Assembly (NCBI GenBank): GCA_913058185.1
Contig: CAJXQX010000001.1
Coordinates: 62,001 to 126,000, forward strand
Length of the DNA: 64,000 nt
From: an uncultured Verrucomicrobiota bacterium
Lineage (GTDB): Bacteria > Verrucomicrobiota > Verrucomicrobiia > Opitutales > Opitutaceae
Direction: 5' to 3'
Shown: piece after piece, positions 1 through 10,552 of the stretch
Position numbering within the stretch: position 1 is the stretch's first letter
How the letters are laid out: every line of letters begins with the position of its first letter
The notes under the pieces: generated by a model
What the model was told of the DNA's origin: nothing
The model's input: the letters and a program-made list of their open reading frames with translations, nothing else
The model's database searches: none
Made by a program: the position numbers and the translations under genes

Positions 1-129
1 TACGTGCTTCAGCATCTGTTGGTAACGTGTCTCGAAGATATGAAGCGGCATGAGTGCCTGCGGAAAAAATGCCATGTGGGGCAGGGTCATGACTGGAAGT
101 TGGTCGGGAACTAAGATTTCGGTCTCCAC
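1..129 (-). CDS. LON peptidase substrate-binding (LonN/PUA-like) domain protein, N-terminal part, runs off the window start
   Basis: Reverse translation from a GTG at 129: VETEILVPDQLPVMTLPHMAFFPQALMPLHIFETRYQQMLKHV, open to base 1. FFPQALMPLHIFETRYQQM matches the Lon N-terminal domain signature. Not in the ORF track. Confidence 0.8.
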   Translation of the reverse strand, partial: METEILVPDQLPVMTLPHMAFFPQALMPLHIFETRYQQMLKHV

Positions 130-354
130 AAATCTAAGTCTTGAGGCGTGTTGTCCTGCGTAGCAAGGGTGTCATGTCAGGTGTGACACCGGTGGGCAAT
201 CGGATGCGGCAGGTGTGACACAGGTTGTGACATCATGACGCGAATATCCGGTTTGAGGTGGACGTAAGAGGCGATGTTTCATTCCTAAGTAATTGTTTTT
301 AAAGTAAATAAATAAAATCACTCTCAGCGGCACATCGATTGCTTACTCACTCGC

Positions 355-2325
355 ATGAGTCGCATTATAGGCATAGATTTAGGCACCACGAATTCCTGTA
401 TGGCCGTCATGGAGGGCGGAGAGTCCGTGGTCATTCCCAACGCAGAAGGCGCACGCACAACGCCGTCTATCGTCGCATTCACCAAAACTGGTGAACGGCT
501 GGTCGGTCAGGCTGCTAAGCGCCAAGCCGTGACTAACCCACGCAACACGATCTTCTCCGCGAAGCGGTTGATCGGGCGAAAGTTTTCCGAATCCCAGGAA
601 GAGGTTAAGAACCTACCTTATAAGGTGGTCGCCGGTAAAAACGGCGACGCTTACATCGAGGCCCAGGTGGGTGATAAGACGGAGCAATTCGCGCCTCAGC
701 AAATCGCCGCCTTTGTGCTGCAGAAGCTCAAGGCCGACGCCGAGGCTTACCTCGGTAGTGCTGTCACCGAAGCCGTCATTACGGTTCCGGCTTACTTTAA
801 CGACGCTCAGCGTCAGGCCACCAAGGACGCCGGCAAGATCGCTGGCCTCGAAGTGAAGCGCATCATCAATGAGCCGACCGCTGCGTCGCTCGCTTACGGT
901 CTCGATAAGAAGTCCGAAGAGAAGATCGCGGTTTATGACCTCGGTGGTGGCACGTTCGACGTTTCCATCCTCGAGATCGGTGACGGTGTCTTCGAAGTGA
1001 AGGCCACCAATGGCGATACTCACCTCGGTGGTGATAACTGGGATGAGGCCCTCATCAACTGGCTCGTGGATTCATTCAAGTCCGAGCAAGGCATCGACCT
1101 TCGCAGTGATCCCATGGCGCTTCAACGCCTCAAGGAAGAAGCTGAGAAAGCCAAGATTGCCCTCTCCTCAGCTCAGTCCGTCGACATCAACCTGCCGTTC
1201 ATCACGGCCGACGCGAGTGGTCCGAAGCATCTGAATATTGCTTTGTCTCGCTCCAAGATGGAACAGGTCTGTGACGCGCTCTTCCAGCGCACGATCGCTC
1301 CGTTCAAGGCTTGCTTGAAAGACGCTGATCTCGCCTCCGAAGGTATCGACGAGCTTGTGCTTGTCGGTGGTATGACCCGCATGCCTAAGGTGGTTGAAAT
1401 CGCCAATGAGCTTGCCGGTAAACCTCCTCATCAGGGAGTGAACCCGGACGAAGTCGTCGCAATCGGTGCCGCTATCCAAGGTGGCGTGCTGCAAGGCGAT
1501 GTGCGCGATGTGCTCCTGCTCGACGTGACTCCGCTCACGCTCGGTATCGAAACCGCTGGTGGAGTCTCCACCGCAATGATCGATCGCAACACCACCATCC
1601 CTTCCAAGAAGACGCAGACCTTCTCCACCTACTCGGACAGCCAACCTTCCGTTGAAATCGTGGTGCTCCAAGGCGAGCGCCAGATGTCCAAGGACAACAA
1701 GAATCTCGGCACCTTCCGTCTTGATGGCATCCCGCCAGCACCGCGTGGCGCGCCGCAGATCGAGGTCACGTTCGACATCGATGCTAACGGTATCCTGCAC
1801 GTTGCGGCCAAGGATCAAGGCACCGGCAAAGAACAGAAGATCACCATCCAAGGTTCATCCGGACTCTCTTCTGAAGAGGTCGATAAGATGACCAAGGATG
1901 CCGAGCTTCACGCCGAAGTGGATAAGAAGCAGAAGGAATCAGTCGAAACCAAGAATCAGCTCGATTCCACCATCTACCAACTCGAGAAGACCTTTAAGGA
2001 AAGCGGCGACAATTTGCCGGATGACATCAAGGCCAAGATCGAGCCCGCCATTGCCGAAGCCAAGAAAGACCTCGAGTCCGGCGACGTCGACAAGATGAAG
2101 GTGGCGATGGAGAACCTCTCCGCGGTTGGTCAGGAACTCTACGCCAAGGTCGCAGAAGCCGCCCAGGCCGCCGGCGTCGATCCCGAAGCCGCCGCTGCTG
2201 CAGCTGCCGCGGGTGTTCCTGGAGCCGAAGATGGCGACGCGCCGAAGACCGAAAAGAAGGTCGAAAGTGACGTGGTCGATGCCGACTTCGAAGTCGTCGA
2301 CGAAGACGACAAGAAGAAGGACTAA
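355..2325 (+). CDS. dnaK: Molecular chaperone DnaK (Hsp70)
   Basis: [33 protein letters not shown], full-length 656 aa. Confidence 0.99.
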   Translation: MSRIIGIDLGTTNSCMAVMEGGESVVIPNAEGARTTPSIVAFTKTGERLVGQAAKRQAVTNPRNTIFSAKRLIGRKFSESQEEVKNLPYKVVAGKNGDAYIEAQVGDKTEQFAPQQIAAFVLQKLKADAEAYLGSAVTEAVITVPAYFNDAQRQATKDAGKIAGLEVKRIINEPTAASLAYGLDKKSEEKIAVYDLGGGTFDVSILEIGDGVFEVKATNGDTHLGGDNWDEALINWLVDSFKSEQGIDLRSDPMALQRLKEEAEKAKIALSSAQSVDINLPFITADASGPKHLNIALSRSKMEQVCDALFQRTIAPFKACLKDADLASEGIDELVLVGGMTRMPKVVEIANELAGKPPHQGVNPDEVVAIGAAIQGGVLQGDVRDVLLLDVTPLTLGIETAGGVSTAMIDRNTTIPSKKTQTFSTYSDSQPSVEIVVLQGERQMSKDNKNLGTFRLDGIPPAPRGAPQIEVTFDIDANGILHVAAKDQGTGKEQKITIQGSSGLSSEEVDKMTKDAELHAEVDKKQKESVETKNQLDSTIYQLEKTFKESGDNLPDDIKAKIEPAIAEAKKDLESGDVDKMKVAMENLSAVGQELYAKVAEAAQAAGVDPEAAAAAAAAGVPGAEDGDAPKTEKKVESDVVDADFEVVDEDDKKKD

Positions 2326-2335
2326 ATTTTTAAAC

Positions 2336-2370
2336 ACGCTGGCGGAGATCTCTTCTCGGTCAGCGTATTT
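2336..2370 (+). terminator. Possible terminator or attenuator between dnaK and groES
   Basis: acgctg...cagcgt stem followed by atttt. Confidence 0.4.
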
Positions 2371-2428
2371 TCCCCAAGCCCTCAACTCAGAGATAATTCA
2401 ACCTCTCAAACCCTAAATATAAATCAAT

Positions 2429-2725
2429 ATGGCAAAATTAAGCATCAAGCCCATCGGAGATCGCGTGCTCGTGCAGCATCTCGAGGAAAAAGAACAAGTC
2501 CGTGATGGTATCATTATTCCGGACTCCGCCAAGGAAAAGCCCCAAGAGGCTAAAGTCATCGCGCTCGGCTCGGGCAAAAAGGATGACGCGGGTAAAATCG
2601 CTCCTTTCGAAGTGAAGGTCGGCGACATGGTCCTCCTCAGCCCCTATGGTGGCTCCGAGGTGAAACTCGCCGGTCAAAAATATAAACTGGTCCGCGAAGA
2701 CGACATCCTCGGTGTCATCGCCTAA
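2429..2725 (+). CDS. groES: Co-chaperonin GroES
   Basis: [44 protein letters not shown]. Confidence 0.98.
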   Translation: MAKLSIKPIGDRVLVQHLEEKEQVRDGIIIPDSAKEKPQEAKVIALGSGKKDDAGKIAPFEVKVGDMVLLSPYGGSEVKLAGQKYKLVREDDILGVIA

Positions 2726-2771
2726 GCCCAACTTGCTCATCCAATCTATTAACTCCTGATTATTAAATAAT

Positions 2772-4415
2772 ATGGCAGCCAAACAACTTATCTTCGACGA
2801 GACTGCTCGTTCCAAGATCCTCAAGGGCGTCGAGCTCCTCTCTCGCGCCGTTAAAGTCACTCTCGGTCCTAAAGGCCGTAACGTCGTTATCGACAAAAAA
2901 TTCGGTTCGCCGACCGTTACTAAGGACGGCGTCACCGTCGCTAAGGAAGTCGAGCTTCCTGATCCTTACGAAAACATGGGCGCCCAGATGGTTAAGGAAG
3001 TCGCTTCCAAGACTTCTGACAACGCTGGTGACGGCACCACCACCGCGACCGTGCTCGCCGAGGCCATCTACCGTGAAGGTCTCAAGAACGTCGCTGCTGG
3101 ATCCAACCCGATCTTCCTCAAGCGTGGTATCGACAAAGCCGTTGAGGCTGCTGTCGCCAAGCTGCATCGTATCTCCAAGAAGGTGAACGATCGCGAAGAG
3201 ATCCGCCAAGTTGCTACCGTTTCCGCCAATTGGGACATCGAGATCGGTGACATCATCGCTGACGCGATGGACAAGGTTGGCAAAGACGGCACCATCACCG
3301 TTGAAGAGGCCAAGTCCATCCAGACTTCCCTCGACGTCGTTGAAGGTATGCAGTTCGACAAGGGTTACCTCTCGCCTTACTTCACCACCAATCAAGAGAA
3401 CCTCGAATCCGTCCTCGAAGACGCTTACGTTCTCATCCACGAGAAGAAGATCTCCTCCCTGCAGGAACTGCTTCCTCTCCTCCAAACCGTTTCCAAGACC
3501 AGCAAGCCCCTTCTCCTCATCGCTGAGGATATCGAAGGTGAAGCCCTCGCTGCTCTCGTGGTTAACAAGATCCGTGGCACGCTCAACGTCTGTGCCGTCA
3601 AGGCTCCAGGCTTCGGCGATCGTCGTAAAGCAATGCTCGAAGATATCGCGGTTCTCACCGGCGGAAAATGCATCACCGAAGATCTCGGTGTGAAGCTCGA
3701 GAACATCGAGCTCGCCGACCTCGGTAGCGCCAAGCGCATCGTCGTGGACAAGGAAAACACCATCATCGTCGAAGGCGCTGGTAAGGGTTCCGACATCCAA
3801 GGCCGCGTGAAGCAAATCCGCCGTCAAATCGGTGAGACGACTTCCGACTACGATCGTGAGAAGCTCCAAGAGCGCCTCGCGAAACTCGCCGGTGGTGTTG
3901 CGGTCATCAATGTTGGTGCCGCTACCGAAGCCGAGATGAAGGAAAAGAAGGCCCGCGTTGAGGATGCTCTCCACGCCACCCGCGCTGCGGTTGAAGAAGG
4001 TATCGTCCCAGGTGGCGGTGTCGCTCTCCTCCGTGTCGCTGATGCGATCAACAAGGCTGACCTCGAAGGTGACGAAAAAGTCGGTGCATCCATCGTGCGT
4101 CGTGCGATCGAAGCTCCCCTCAAGCAACTCTGCTTCAACGCAGGTGTTGATGGCGGTGTGGTTGTGCAAACCGTGCTGAAGAGCAAAGGTGGCAACGGCT
4201 ACAATGTCGCCACCGACAAATACGAAGATCTGATCAAAGCTGGTGTTGTCGATCCTACCAAGGTGACTCGCACTGCGTTGCAAAACGCTGCTTCGATCTC
4301 CGGATTGCTCCTCACTACTGAGTGTATGATCACCGAGATTCCTGAGAAGAACGAAGCTCCTGCTGGTGGCCACGACCACGGCGGCGGAGGCATGGGCGGT
4401 ATGGGCGGCTTCTAA
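2772..4415 (+). CDS. groEL: Chaperonin GroEL
   Basis: [47 protein letters not shown]-type C-terminal tail. Confidence 0.99.
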   Translation: MAAKQLIFDETARSKILKGVELLSRAVKVTLGPKGRNVVIDKKFGSPTVTKDGVTVAKEVELPDPYENMGAQMVKEVASKTSDNAGDGTTTATVLAEAIYREGLKNVAAGSNPIFLKRGIDKAVEAAVAKLHRISKKVNDREEIRQVATVSANWDIEIGDIIADAMDKVGKDGTITVEEAKSIQTSLDVVEGMQFDKGYLSPYFTTNQENLESVLEDAYVLIHEKKISSLQELLPLLQTVSKTSKPLLLIAEDIEGEALAALVVNKIRGTLNVCAVKAPGFGDRRKAMLEDIAVLTGGKCITEDLGVKLENIELADLGSAKRIVVDKENTIIVEGAGKGSDIQGRVKQIRRQIGETTSDYDREKLQERLAKLAGGVAVINVGAATEAEMKEKKARVEDALHATRAAVEEGIVPGGGVALLRVADAINKADLEGDEKVGASIVRRAIEAPLKQLCFNAGVDGGVVVQTVLKSKGGNGYNVATDKYEDLIKAGVVDPTKVTRTALQNAASISGLLLTTECMITEIPEKNEAPAGGHDHGGGGMGGMGGF

Positions 4416-4450
4416 GCACCCTGTTCTACTCGAATCCAAAAACTCTCAGT

Positions 4451-4483
4451 CCCGTCCCGCTCCCGCGGGGCGGGGCTTTTTTT
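4451..4483 (+). terminator. Rho-independent terminator after groEL
   Basis: cccgtcccgc-tccc-gcggggcggg stem followed by gcttttttt. Confidence 0.85.
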
Positions 4484-4529
4484 GCGCCAAAAAAAATCGT
4501 TAAATTATTTAATATCAGATAGATAAAAA

Positions 4530-4556
4530 CGTAAGTAACCATAATGGTTACTTACG
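4530..4556. repeat. Perfect inverted repeat, 11-bp arms with 5-nt loop
   Basis: c gtaagtaacc ataat ggttacttac g, between the converging groEL and amidohydrolase genes. Confidence 0.8.
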
Positions 4557-4602
4557 CCGAGGCAGAATTTAGGAGTTGAGTGATGGGAAACCGGTTCTGG
4601 AG

Positions 4603-5865
4603 CTACTGGATTCCCACCATGCCGGCGATGGATTTGAAGAGGGTGGCGGAGTCGTAGCCGATGCCGTCTTTAAAGACGGTTTCGGTTTTGCGAAGGTCGG
4701 CGATGATTTCGTCGGGGTTGCCGTTTACGATGATGAGTTCGGCTGCTTTACCGACTTCAATACTGCCGGTTTGTTCGGCGATACTGAGGAGTTGAGCACC
4801 GTTGCTGGTGGCACATTTGATCGCATCGATGGGGGAGAGGCCGACTTCGACCAGGAGTTCGATGGCGCGCCAGCTGCCGTAACCGGCGAGGAATCCACCG
4901 TAGCCGGTGGGGTCGGTGCCCACGACGAGGAGACCGCCGCGGGTGAATGTTTCGAAGATCGCGAGCGTGGAGGTGATCGCCACGTTTTCGTCAATGAGGT
5001 GTTGAATCACCTGAGTTACTTCCTTCGATTTGGGATTAACCTCGGCGATGGAATCGTAGATTTTACCGATGTTGGCGGGCTCATCTGGCATGCGACCGGC
5101 CACCCAATCGGAAGCGGCCAGGAATCCATGTTCCAGGTTGTCGATGCCCATGGCGGCGGCTTCCCGATAACTGACCCGGCCGATGTGACCCGTCACTTGA
5201 AGTCCGTTGGCGTGCGCGATCTTGATTGCGGTATCCATTTCGGCGGCGGGTAGACTGACGTAGAGCTTGATCGAGGTGAATCCCTCCTCCGCCCAGTAGT
5301 TGATCATGCGCGCGGCGTCGGCTGGGCTTTTCACGCCGTGGAGTTGCGGGATACCGGTGCCAATCCCGTCTACGTAGGGAGCCGTGAGGTGATAGTCAGG
5401 ACCAATGTCTTCTCCACGTTCGATCCGGTCACGCAGTTCCAGATCAGTGTAGGGTTCGAGACTTCCAGTGGTGCGAGCGGTGGTGACACCGGCGGCGAGA
5501 TACATCCGAGGAAAGGAGTATTCCATTTGGTTCATGTGGAACGGACCATCGACCATGGAACTGTAGAAACTGTGTTTATGGACCATGACGAGCCCGGGCA
5601 TCACCGTCTTGCCATCGAGGTCGTGCATCACGGCATCCGATGGGATTTTGGGCGACTTACCCATGGCAGTGATACGGCCGTCGCGTAGAACGATGGTTTG
5701 GCCTTCGCGGGCCGGGTTACCGAGTCCGTCAATTATTCGGGCGTTGGTTAGCGCGACGACGGGATCGGTGAATTTAACACTGGGATCGTCCGGCAGGTTT
5801 TCGGCGGCTCGCGCGCTAACGGTGAGTGCCAGCAGGACGAGTAGAAGAAGGCGCGATGCTTTCAT
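4603..5865 (-). CDS. Amidohydrolase family protein (secreted)
   Basis: Signal peptide; ALTNARIIDGLGNPAREGQTIVLRDGRITAMG, DLDGKTVMPGLVMVHKH, VGKAAELIIVNGNP. Confidence 0.9.
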   Translation of the reverse strand: MKASRLLLLVLLALTVSARAAENLPDDPSVKFTDPVVALTNARIIDGLGNPAREGQTIVLRDGRITAMGKSPKIPSDAVMHDLDGKTVMPGLVMVHKHSFYSSMVDGPFHMNQMEYSFPRMYLAAGVTTARTTGSLEPYTDLELRDRIERGEDIGPDYHLTAPYVDGIGTGIPQLHGVKSPADAARMINYWAEEGFTSIKLYVSLPAAEMDTAIKIAHANGLQVTGHIGRVSYREAAAMGIDNLEHGFLAASDWVAGRMPDEPANIGKIYDSIAEVNPKSKEVTQVIQHLIDENVAITSTLAIFETFTRGGLLVVGTDPTGYGGFLAGYGSWRAIELLVEVGLSPIDAIKCATSNGAQLLSIAEQTGSIEVGKAAELIIVNGNPDEIIADLRKTETVFKDGIGYDSATLFKSIAGMVGIQ

Positions 5866-5875
5866 GGGACTTGAT

Positions 5876-6499
5876 TCAAATTCGTGCGACTGCTCGAGTG
5901 ATTTCGAGGGGGATCTCCGTCGGAGCGATCCAGCCGCATTCGGGGTAGGAGATAAGACGTTCGATTTCGCCAGTTAGCTGAGTGGTCAGATCTTCGCGTT
6001 TTTCCGCAAAAACAGCCTGGTCGGTGAGGAGATCGGATTCGGGTGGAGCGTTTTGAGTGGAAATATCATCCGCTTCTTTGGCCCATGTTTGCATAATACG
6101 CCTTTGGCGAAAAGGCGTCGCGACCAATATCGCGGAGTCAACCTGCCACTCAGCTTGCTTCATCAACTCAAGGGAGAACCGGATGTTGTCACCGGTATTG
6201 GTCGATAGCGATTCGATGATGAGTTGGTCCCGGGGAAAATCTGGAATCCGTTCGAAGAGAGCCTGTGCGAAGGCTTCAGCTTCCGGCATGTTTAAATCCG
6301 CCGAGCCGGCACCGCCGCCGCCGGTGAACAGCATTAGGGGAGCGAGGCCTGCTCGCCAGATCTCGGCGCAGTGATACGCGACCCGAAGATCGAAGTGACC
6401 AAACCCGATTATCAAATCTGCCGGTTGCAGAGGATTCGGGTTTCGAGCGGAGAGGAATTGATAAACAGATTCGGCGGGGCTGATAGGCATATCCTTCAT
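5876..6499 (-). CDS. YdcF/DUF218 family protein
   Basis: ADLIIGFGHFDLRVAYHCAEIWRAGLAPLMLFTGGGG, ESLSTNTGDNIRFS, ILVATPFRQRR. Confidence 0.85.
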   Translation of the reverse strand: MKDMPISPAESVYQFLSARNPNPLQPADLIIGFGHFDLRVAYHCAEIWRAGLAPLMLFTGGGGAGSADLNMPEAEAFAQALFERIPDFPRDQLIIESLSTNTGDNIRFSLELMKQAEWQVDSAILVATPFRQRRIMQTWAKEADDISTQNAPPESDLLTDQAVFAEKREDLTTQLTGEIERLISYPECGWIAPTEIPLEITRAVARI

Positions 6500-6587
6500 C
6501 GGATTAAGTCGACTCGGGAGGATAAAGGCGAGACCTCAGCCGGTTTACGCTTTCCACCAGGCGACAACCTCGGTTCGTTGAAGGTTT

Positions 6588-7367
6588 ATGGAGGTTATCT
6601 TTCTCGGCACCGGCACTTCTCAAGGCGTTCCCATGATCGCCTGCGATTGCGCGGTCTGCACGTCGGAGGATCCGCGGGACAAGCGATCACGTTGCTGCAT
6701 TCATGTGGTGATGGATGGCTTACACATCCAGGTCGATGCGTCGTCGGAGTTTCGCCTGCGGTGTGTGGCGGAGAAGGTGAACTGGATCGACTTGTTCATC
6801 CTGACTCACGGTCACGCGGACCATATCACGGGCATGGATGACCTACGTCGTTTTTGTGACATGCGTGGCGGTGAGGCCTTACAGGTTTATTCGACCGACG
6901 AGGGTATCAGTCGCGTGCTTTCGATCTATCCTTACGCCATTATGGAAAGGTCAGTGGTGAAGGGTTATGCGGCATTCAAACTCGAACTGATGCCCACTAA
7001 GTTGGAGTTGGAGCAAGGGACGATTGAGTCGACCCTGTTACCGCACGGTGGAGTCAATACGCTCGGACTGGTGTTTACGGAGCGTAGTTCGGGCAAGAAA
7101 TTCACCTACTACACCGATTGTAAACGGGTGCCTCGAGAAGCGGTCGAATTGGCCCGAGGATCTGACGCGGTCGTTCTCGATGGACTGCGACCAACACCGC
7201 ATCCGTCTCACATGACAATCGGCGAAGCGACCGACGTGGCAGCGGAAATTGGTGCACCAGTGAGTTACCTTACGCATCTGACCCACCTGACTTCACACGT
7301 GGAAGTAGAGGCAGGATTACCGGAATCGGTGCGAGTGGCTTACGACGGTCACCGACTTACGCTTTAG
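6588..7367 (+). CDS. MBL-fold metallohydrolase (PhnP-like)
   Basis: FLGTGTSQGVPMIACDCAVCTSEDPRDKRSRCC; LTHGHADHITGMDDLR. Confidence 0.92.
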   Translation: MEVIFLGTGTSQGVPMIACDCAVCTSEDPRDKRSRCCIHVVMDGLHIQVDASSEFRLRCVAEKVNWIDLFILTHGHADHITGMDDLRRFCDMRGGEALQVYSTDEGISRVLSIYPYAIMERSVVKGYAAFKLELMPTKLELEQGTIESTLLPHGGVNTLGLVFTERSSGKKFTYYTDCKRVPREAVELARGSDAVVLDGLRPTPHPSHMTIGEATDVAAEIGAPVSYLTHLTHLTSHVEVEAGLPESVRVAYDGHRLTL

Positions 7368-7420
7368 CAGTGTGTGTGCGAGAAGCGTGCCTGCGAGAAT
7401 TCGAGAATGGGACGCGTAGG

Positions 7421-7714
7421 ATGTCGGGCGTAAAGGGCCAGATGACAGATGATGCAGAACACTATTGGGCTTACTGAATGGCGCGCTCGGCGAGCACTCC
7501 CTACCTAAATTTCTTCTATCGATGCGTGCTAGTTGGTAGGGCTGTTTCGCCGAAACCGCCGTTTCATCCAGGATCCTCGTAGGACCGAATAAGGACGATT
7601 CCACCAGTTCAAAATCGGTTGGGCGAAACTCTTCATACCTCCCCCAGCTATTAAGCTCCAAATGCAGGCCTACCGTTCGGTATCTCTTGTCACCTCGCAC
7701 TTTATGCCCGACAT
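7421..7714. repeat. Pair of inverted 15-bp repeats (ATGTCGGGCRTAAAG) flanking about 264 bp of non-coding-looking DNA
   Basis: atgtcgggcgtaaag at 7421-7435 and ctttatgcccgacat at 7700-7714, one mismatch; same core as the element at 37079-37150. Confidence 0.6.
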
Positions 7715-7736
7715 GATATCTCCTTGAAGATTCGTT

Positions 7737-9098
7737 CTAGGGCTTGGTGGCCCCGATTCGTTTTTCGAGGAGCTCGACTTGGGCGGGCTCCAGGTAAGTC
7801 ACGGCATCTTCCCATTCGAAGCTCAGCGCATGGGGAGAACGAGCTTGCACGACAAGTGAGTAGAGGGTGCCAAATTGCCCATCGCTTAACACCAGTTCAA
7901 TTCGCGCCTCATCGGTGAGTAGCGACTCGGTTCCAGCCGCGTGATTGATGATCTGCTGAAGCTGATTGTTTTGAGCTGGAGTCAGCTGTGCTTCACGCAG
8001 GCTTTTTACTGCGGCACTCATTTCGGCCAGACGGGTTTGTCGTTGGGCGCGACGTTCGTCGGCCGAAATATTTTCGTTCCGGCCCCGATTGGTTTGGAGC
8101 GATCTTTGCAGCTTTTGGATAGCTGATTTGAGATCGGTAGACGCCTTGGGCGTTAGTCCTAGTTCCTTGACCGTATCGGCGTCGTTGAGCGCTTGGAGAG
8201 CTGGAGTGCTCTGTCCGCCACGACCTCCTCCACCGGGAGGTCCTTGGGGGCGTCCGGGGCCACCGCCGCGCCGAACGAAATCGCGCGAAGGTTCACCGCG
8301 CCAATAGCGGGGGATGAATGGGAAGTTGGGTGTGATCACGTAGTAGTAGGTGCCTTCTGGATACTCGGGGGTGATTCCCGTGCGGCCGTTGGCCTGATCG
8401 AGGTCTCCGAGCCCGGCGACGTATTCGTAGTCTTGCACAAACGTGCCAGTGTAGGAACCGCCCGGACCATCCGGCCGCGTGCCTGATTTGACCCGATAAC
8501 TTGAGGTGAGGGGACGTAGGCCACTGTTGGTGTTATCTGCTTCTCCATACGACCAATGGGAATAAACGGGGAAGCCGTCTGCCGCATACCCGATCAGAGT
8601 GAAGTCTTTACTCGAGCCAAGGGTTTCGAGCAGTCCGCTTGGCATGCCGTGATAGTGGTATTTCCCCGTGGGTTGAACGTGAGCGTGGTTTCCGTCGACC
8701 CCGAGGTCGACGTGATGACCGAGAGCTTCGTAGCGCCAGTCGGAGTTACGATCGTCCTCCCACCATTCGGCCGCGTTGGGTTCGAGCAGAATGCCGTTGA
8801 TCGCGATGCCGAAGGCGGCGAGTTCGACCTCCCGCCAACCTTCGGTAATTTGGGGATCCGACGGAACGCGATGACTATAGTCCTGCGGCGTAATGATGTT
8901 GGGGTTTGACGGATTGGGGAATCGACCGTGACGATGATTCGGTAGGGCGTCGCCGGAGATGGTGCGGTATCCGTCGGCTATTTTGATCGATACAGTGGTA
9001 GGCAATGCCGGCATGTCATTCCCGGCCTTATGCGCCCCATCATGGGCGAACAGGGGGACCGAACAAGACAGCGATAAAAGTAAGTGGAAACGCTTCAA
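7737..9098 (-). CDS. YHYH domain-containing secreted protein
   Basis: HVQPTGKYHYHGMPSGLLETLG, YAADGFPVYSHWSYGEA, signal peptide. Confidence 0.85.
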   Translation of the reverse strand: MKRFHLLLSLSCSVPLFAHDGAHKAGNDMPALPTTVSIKIADGYRTISGDALPNHRHGRFPNPSNPNIITPQDYSHRVPSDPQITEGWREVELAAFGIAINGILLEPNAAEWWEDDRNSDWRYEALGHHVDLGVDGNHAHVQPTGKYHYHGMPSGLLETLGSSKDFTLIGYAADGFPVYSHWSYGEADNTNSGLRPLTSSYRVKSGTRPDGPGGSYTGTFVQDYEYVAGLGDLDQANGRTGITPEYPEGTYYYVITPNFPFIPRYWRGEPSRDFVRRGGGPGRPQGPPGGGGRGGQSTPALQALNDADTVKELGLTPKASTDLKSAIQKLQRSLQTNRGRNENISADERRAQRQTRLAEMSAAVKSLREAQLTPAQNNQLQQIINHAAGTESLLTDEARIELVLSDGQFGTLYSLVVQARSPHALSFEWEDAVTYLEPAQVELLEKRIGATKP

Positions 9099-9101
9099 AT
9101 A

Positions 9102-10385
9102 TTATTGGTTGCGCCGACGTCGTTGAGCGCGGGCTTCGAAGATGGGTAAATCTGCCACGCGGTCAGACAGTTGAGCGGCGAGTTCGGCCAATTTCTCGGG
9201 TTCACTGGCGGCTAAGTCAGTCGATTCGGTCGGATCACTATCGATCCGGTAGAGCTCGGTTGTTATTCCGTTCTCAACCAACTTCCACTCGGAAGTGATG
9301 AAGACATATTGGTGATTTCCGATAATGATGGGATCGCGCTGAACGGTTCCCTCCCCGGCGAATACGGAGCGAAGGTCGATGCCATCGGATTCAGGAATTG
9401 CGGCGGCGGGCACACCGGCGGCCGTCAGTAACGTGGGCATCAAATCCATCACGGCGGAGAGTTGAGCGGTGTGGGTTCCGATATTTGTTACACCCGGCCA
9501 GTTGATTACGAACGGCGCTCGGATACCGCCTTCGTAGAGCGTGTTTTTCATGCCCCGGAAATCACCGATATCGGAAAAACGTATCCCGCCGTTATCGGAG
9601 AAAAAGATCACGATAGTATTGTCCGCTTCACCTGAATCGGTGATGGCTGCCAGCAGCTTGCCGACCGCGTCATCGAACTCGGCTATCATGGCGCCATAGG
9701 TCGGCGCGGACGGCCCCGTAAGGTGGCTGAATTTCGCCACGGTTTCGGCTGGGGCCTGAATGGGTGAATGGGGAGCGTGCGGGGCAAAAAACAGGAAGAG
9801 TGGATCTTCGGTTTCACGAATCAGTTTGGCGCCTTCGGAGGCTTGGAGACGGGTGATGTAACCGGTCTCATCGGCGACTTCATCGTTACGCCACCAGTCT
9901 CTGGTTCCTTGTGATCCTTCATGAGTGAAGTAATCCAGACCGGTTTGGTAGCTGCCGTAAAATTGATCAAATCCGCGGTAGTGTGGTCTTTGCTCCGGAT
10001 TGTTCGCCCCACCGAGATGCCATTTCCCAATCATCGCAGTATGGTAGCCATGGGCTTGCAAAACCTGAGGCAGAAGAGGGGCATCAACAGGCAGTCCCGG
10101 ATCACTCGGTCGAACCGGGGCCGGAATTCCGAGTCGGTGAGGCAAGAGTCCGGATAACACCGAGGCACGGGTTGGACTGCAGGAGGGGAAGACGTAGAAG
10201 CGTTCTAGTTCCAACCCAGAAGCAGTTAGTCCGTCCAAATGGGGAGTCGGCACGTCGCCATCATGGAATCCGACGTCCCCCCATCCCATATCATCCGCCA
10301 TGATTATGACGATATTGGGTGGTGGTTGGGCCAATCCGATCAGGGGGAAAATGATAACGAGGGTGCGGAGCAGACGGAGGAGCAT
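9102..10385 (-). CDS. Sulfatase (arylsulfatase family)
   Basis: PNIVIIMADDMGWGDVGFHDG; CSPTRASVLSGLLPHR active-site motif. Confidence 0.95.
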   Translation of the reverse strand: MLLRLLRTLVIIFPLIGLAQPPPNIVIIMADDMGWGDVGFHDGDVPTPHLDGLTASGLELERFYVFPSCSPTRASVLSGLLPHRLGIPAPVRPSDPGLPVDAPLLPQVLQAHGYHTAMIGKWHLGGANNPEQRPHYRGFDQFYGSYQTGLDYFTHEGSQGTRDWWRNDEVADETGYITRLQASEGAKLIRETEDPLFLFFAPHAPHSPIQAPAETVAKFSHLTGPSAPTYGAMIAEFDDAVGKLLAAITDSGEADNTIVIFFSDNGGIRFSDIGDFRGMKNTLYEGGIRAPFVINWPGVTNIGTHTAQLSAVMDLMPTLLTAAGVPAAAIPESDGIDLRSVFAGEGTVQRDPIIIGNHQYVFITSEWKLVENGITTELYRIDSDPTESTDLAASEPEKLAELAAQLSDRVADLPIFEARAQRRRRNQ

Positions 10386-10552
10386 GGGGGAGAAGACGCT
10401 GAGGGTTCAGAAATGTTACGTCCGAGCGGTCGCTATTTATGAAGACGGTATGGAGGGGCGACAGGGTTAACTTCTACCCTTAATTGAATAGACAAATTAA
10501 CTTAAGTAAGTTTACTAAGATAATCTAATTAACCCCTCAGATTCCCGCTATT

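Noticed and set aside
1168-1851. Long minus-strand ORFs opposite dnaK (also 613-1023)
   Set aside because: Antisense of a certain dnaK gene; no independent coding evidence
2763-4439. 558-aa minus-strand ORF opposite groEL
   Set aside because: Shadow ORF caused by codon bias of the highly expressed groEL; composition rich in low-complexity D/G/V/T and no family signature
7317-7700. 127-aa minus-strand ORF between MBL hydrolase and YHYH gene
   Set aside because: Overlaps the MBL gene end and the inverted-repeat segment; no family signal
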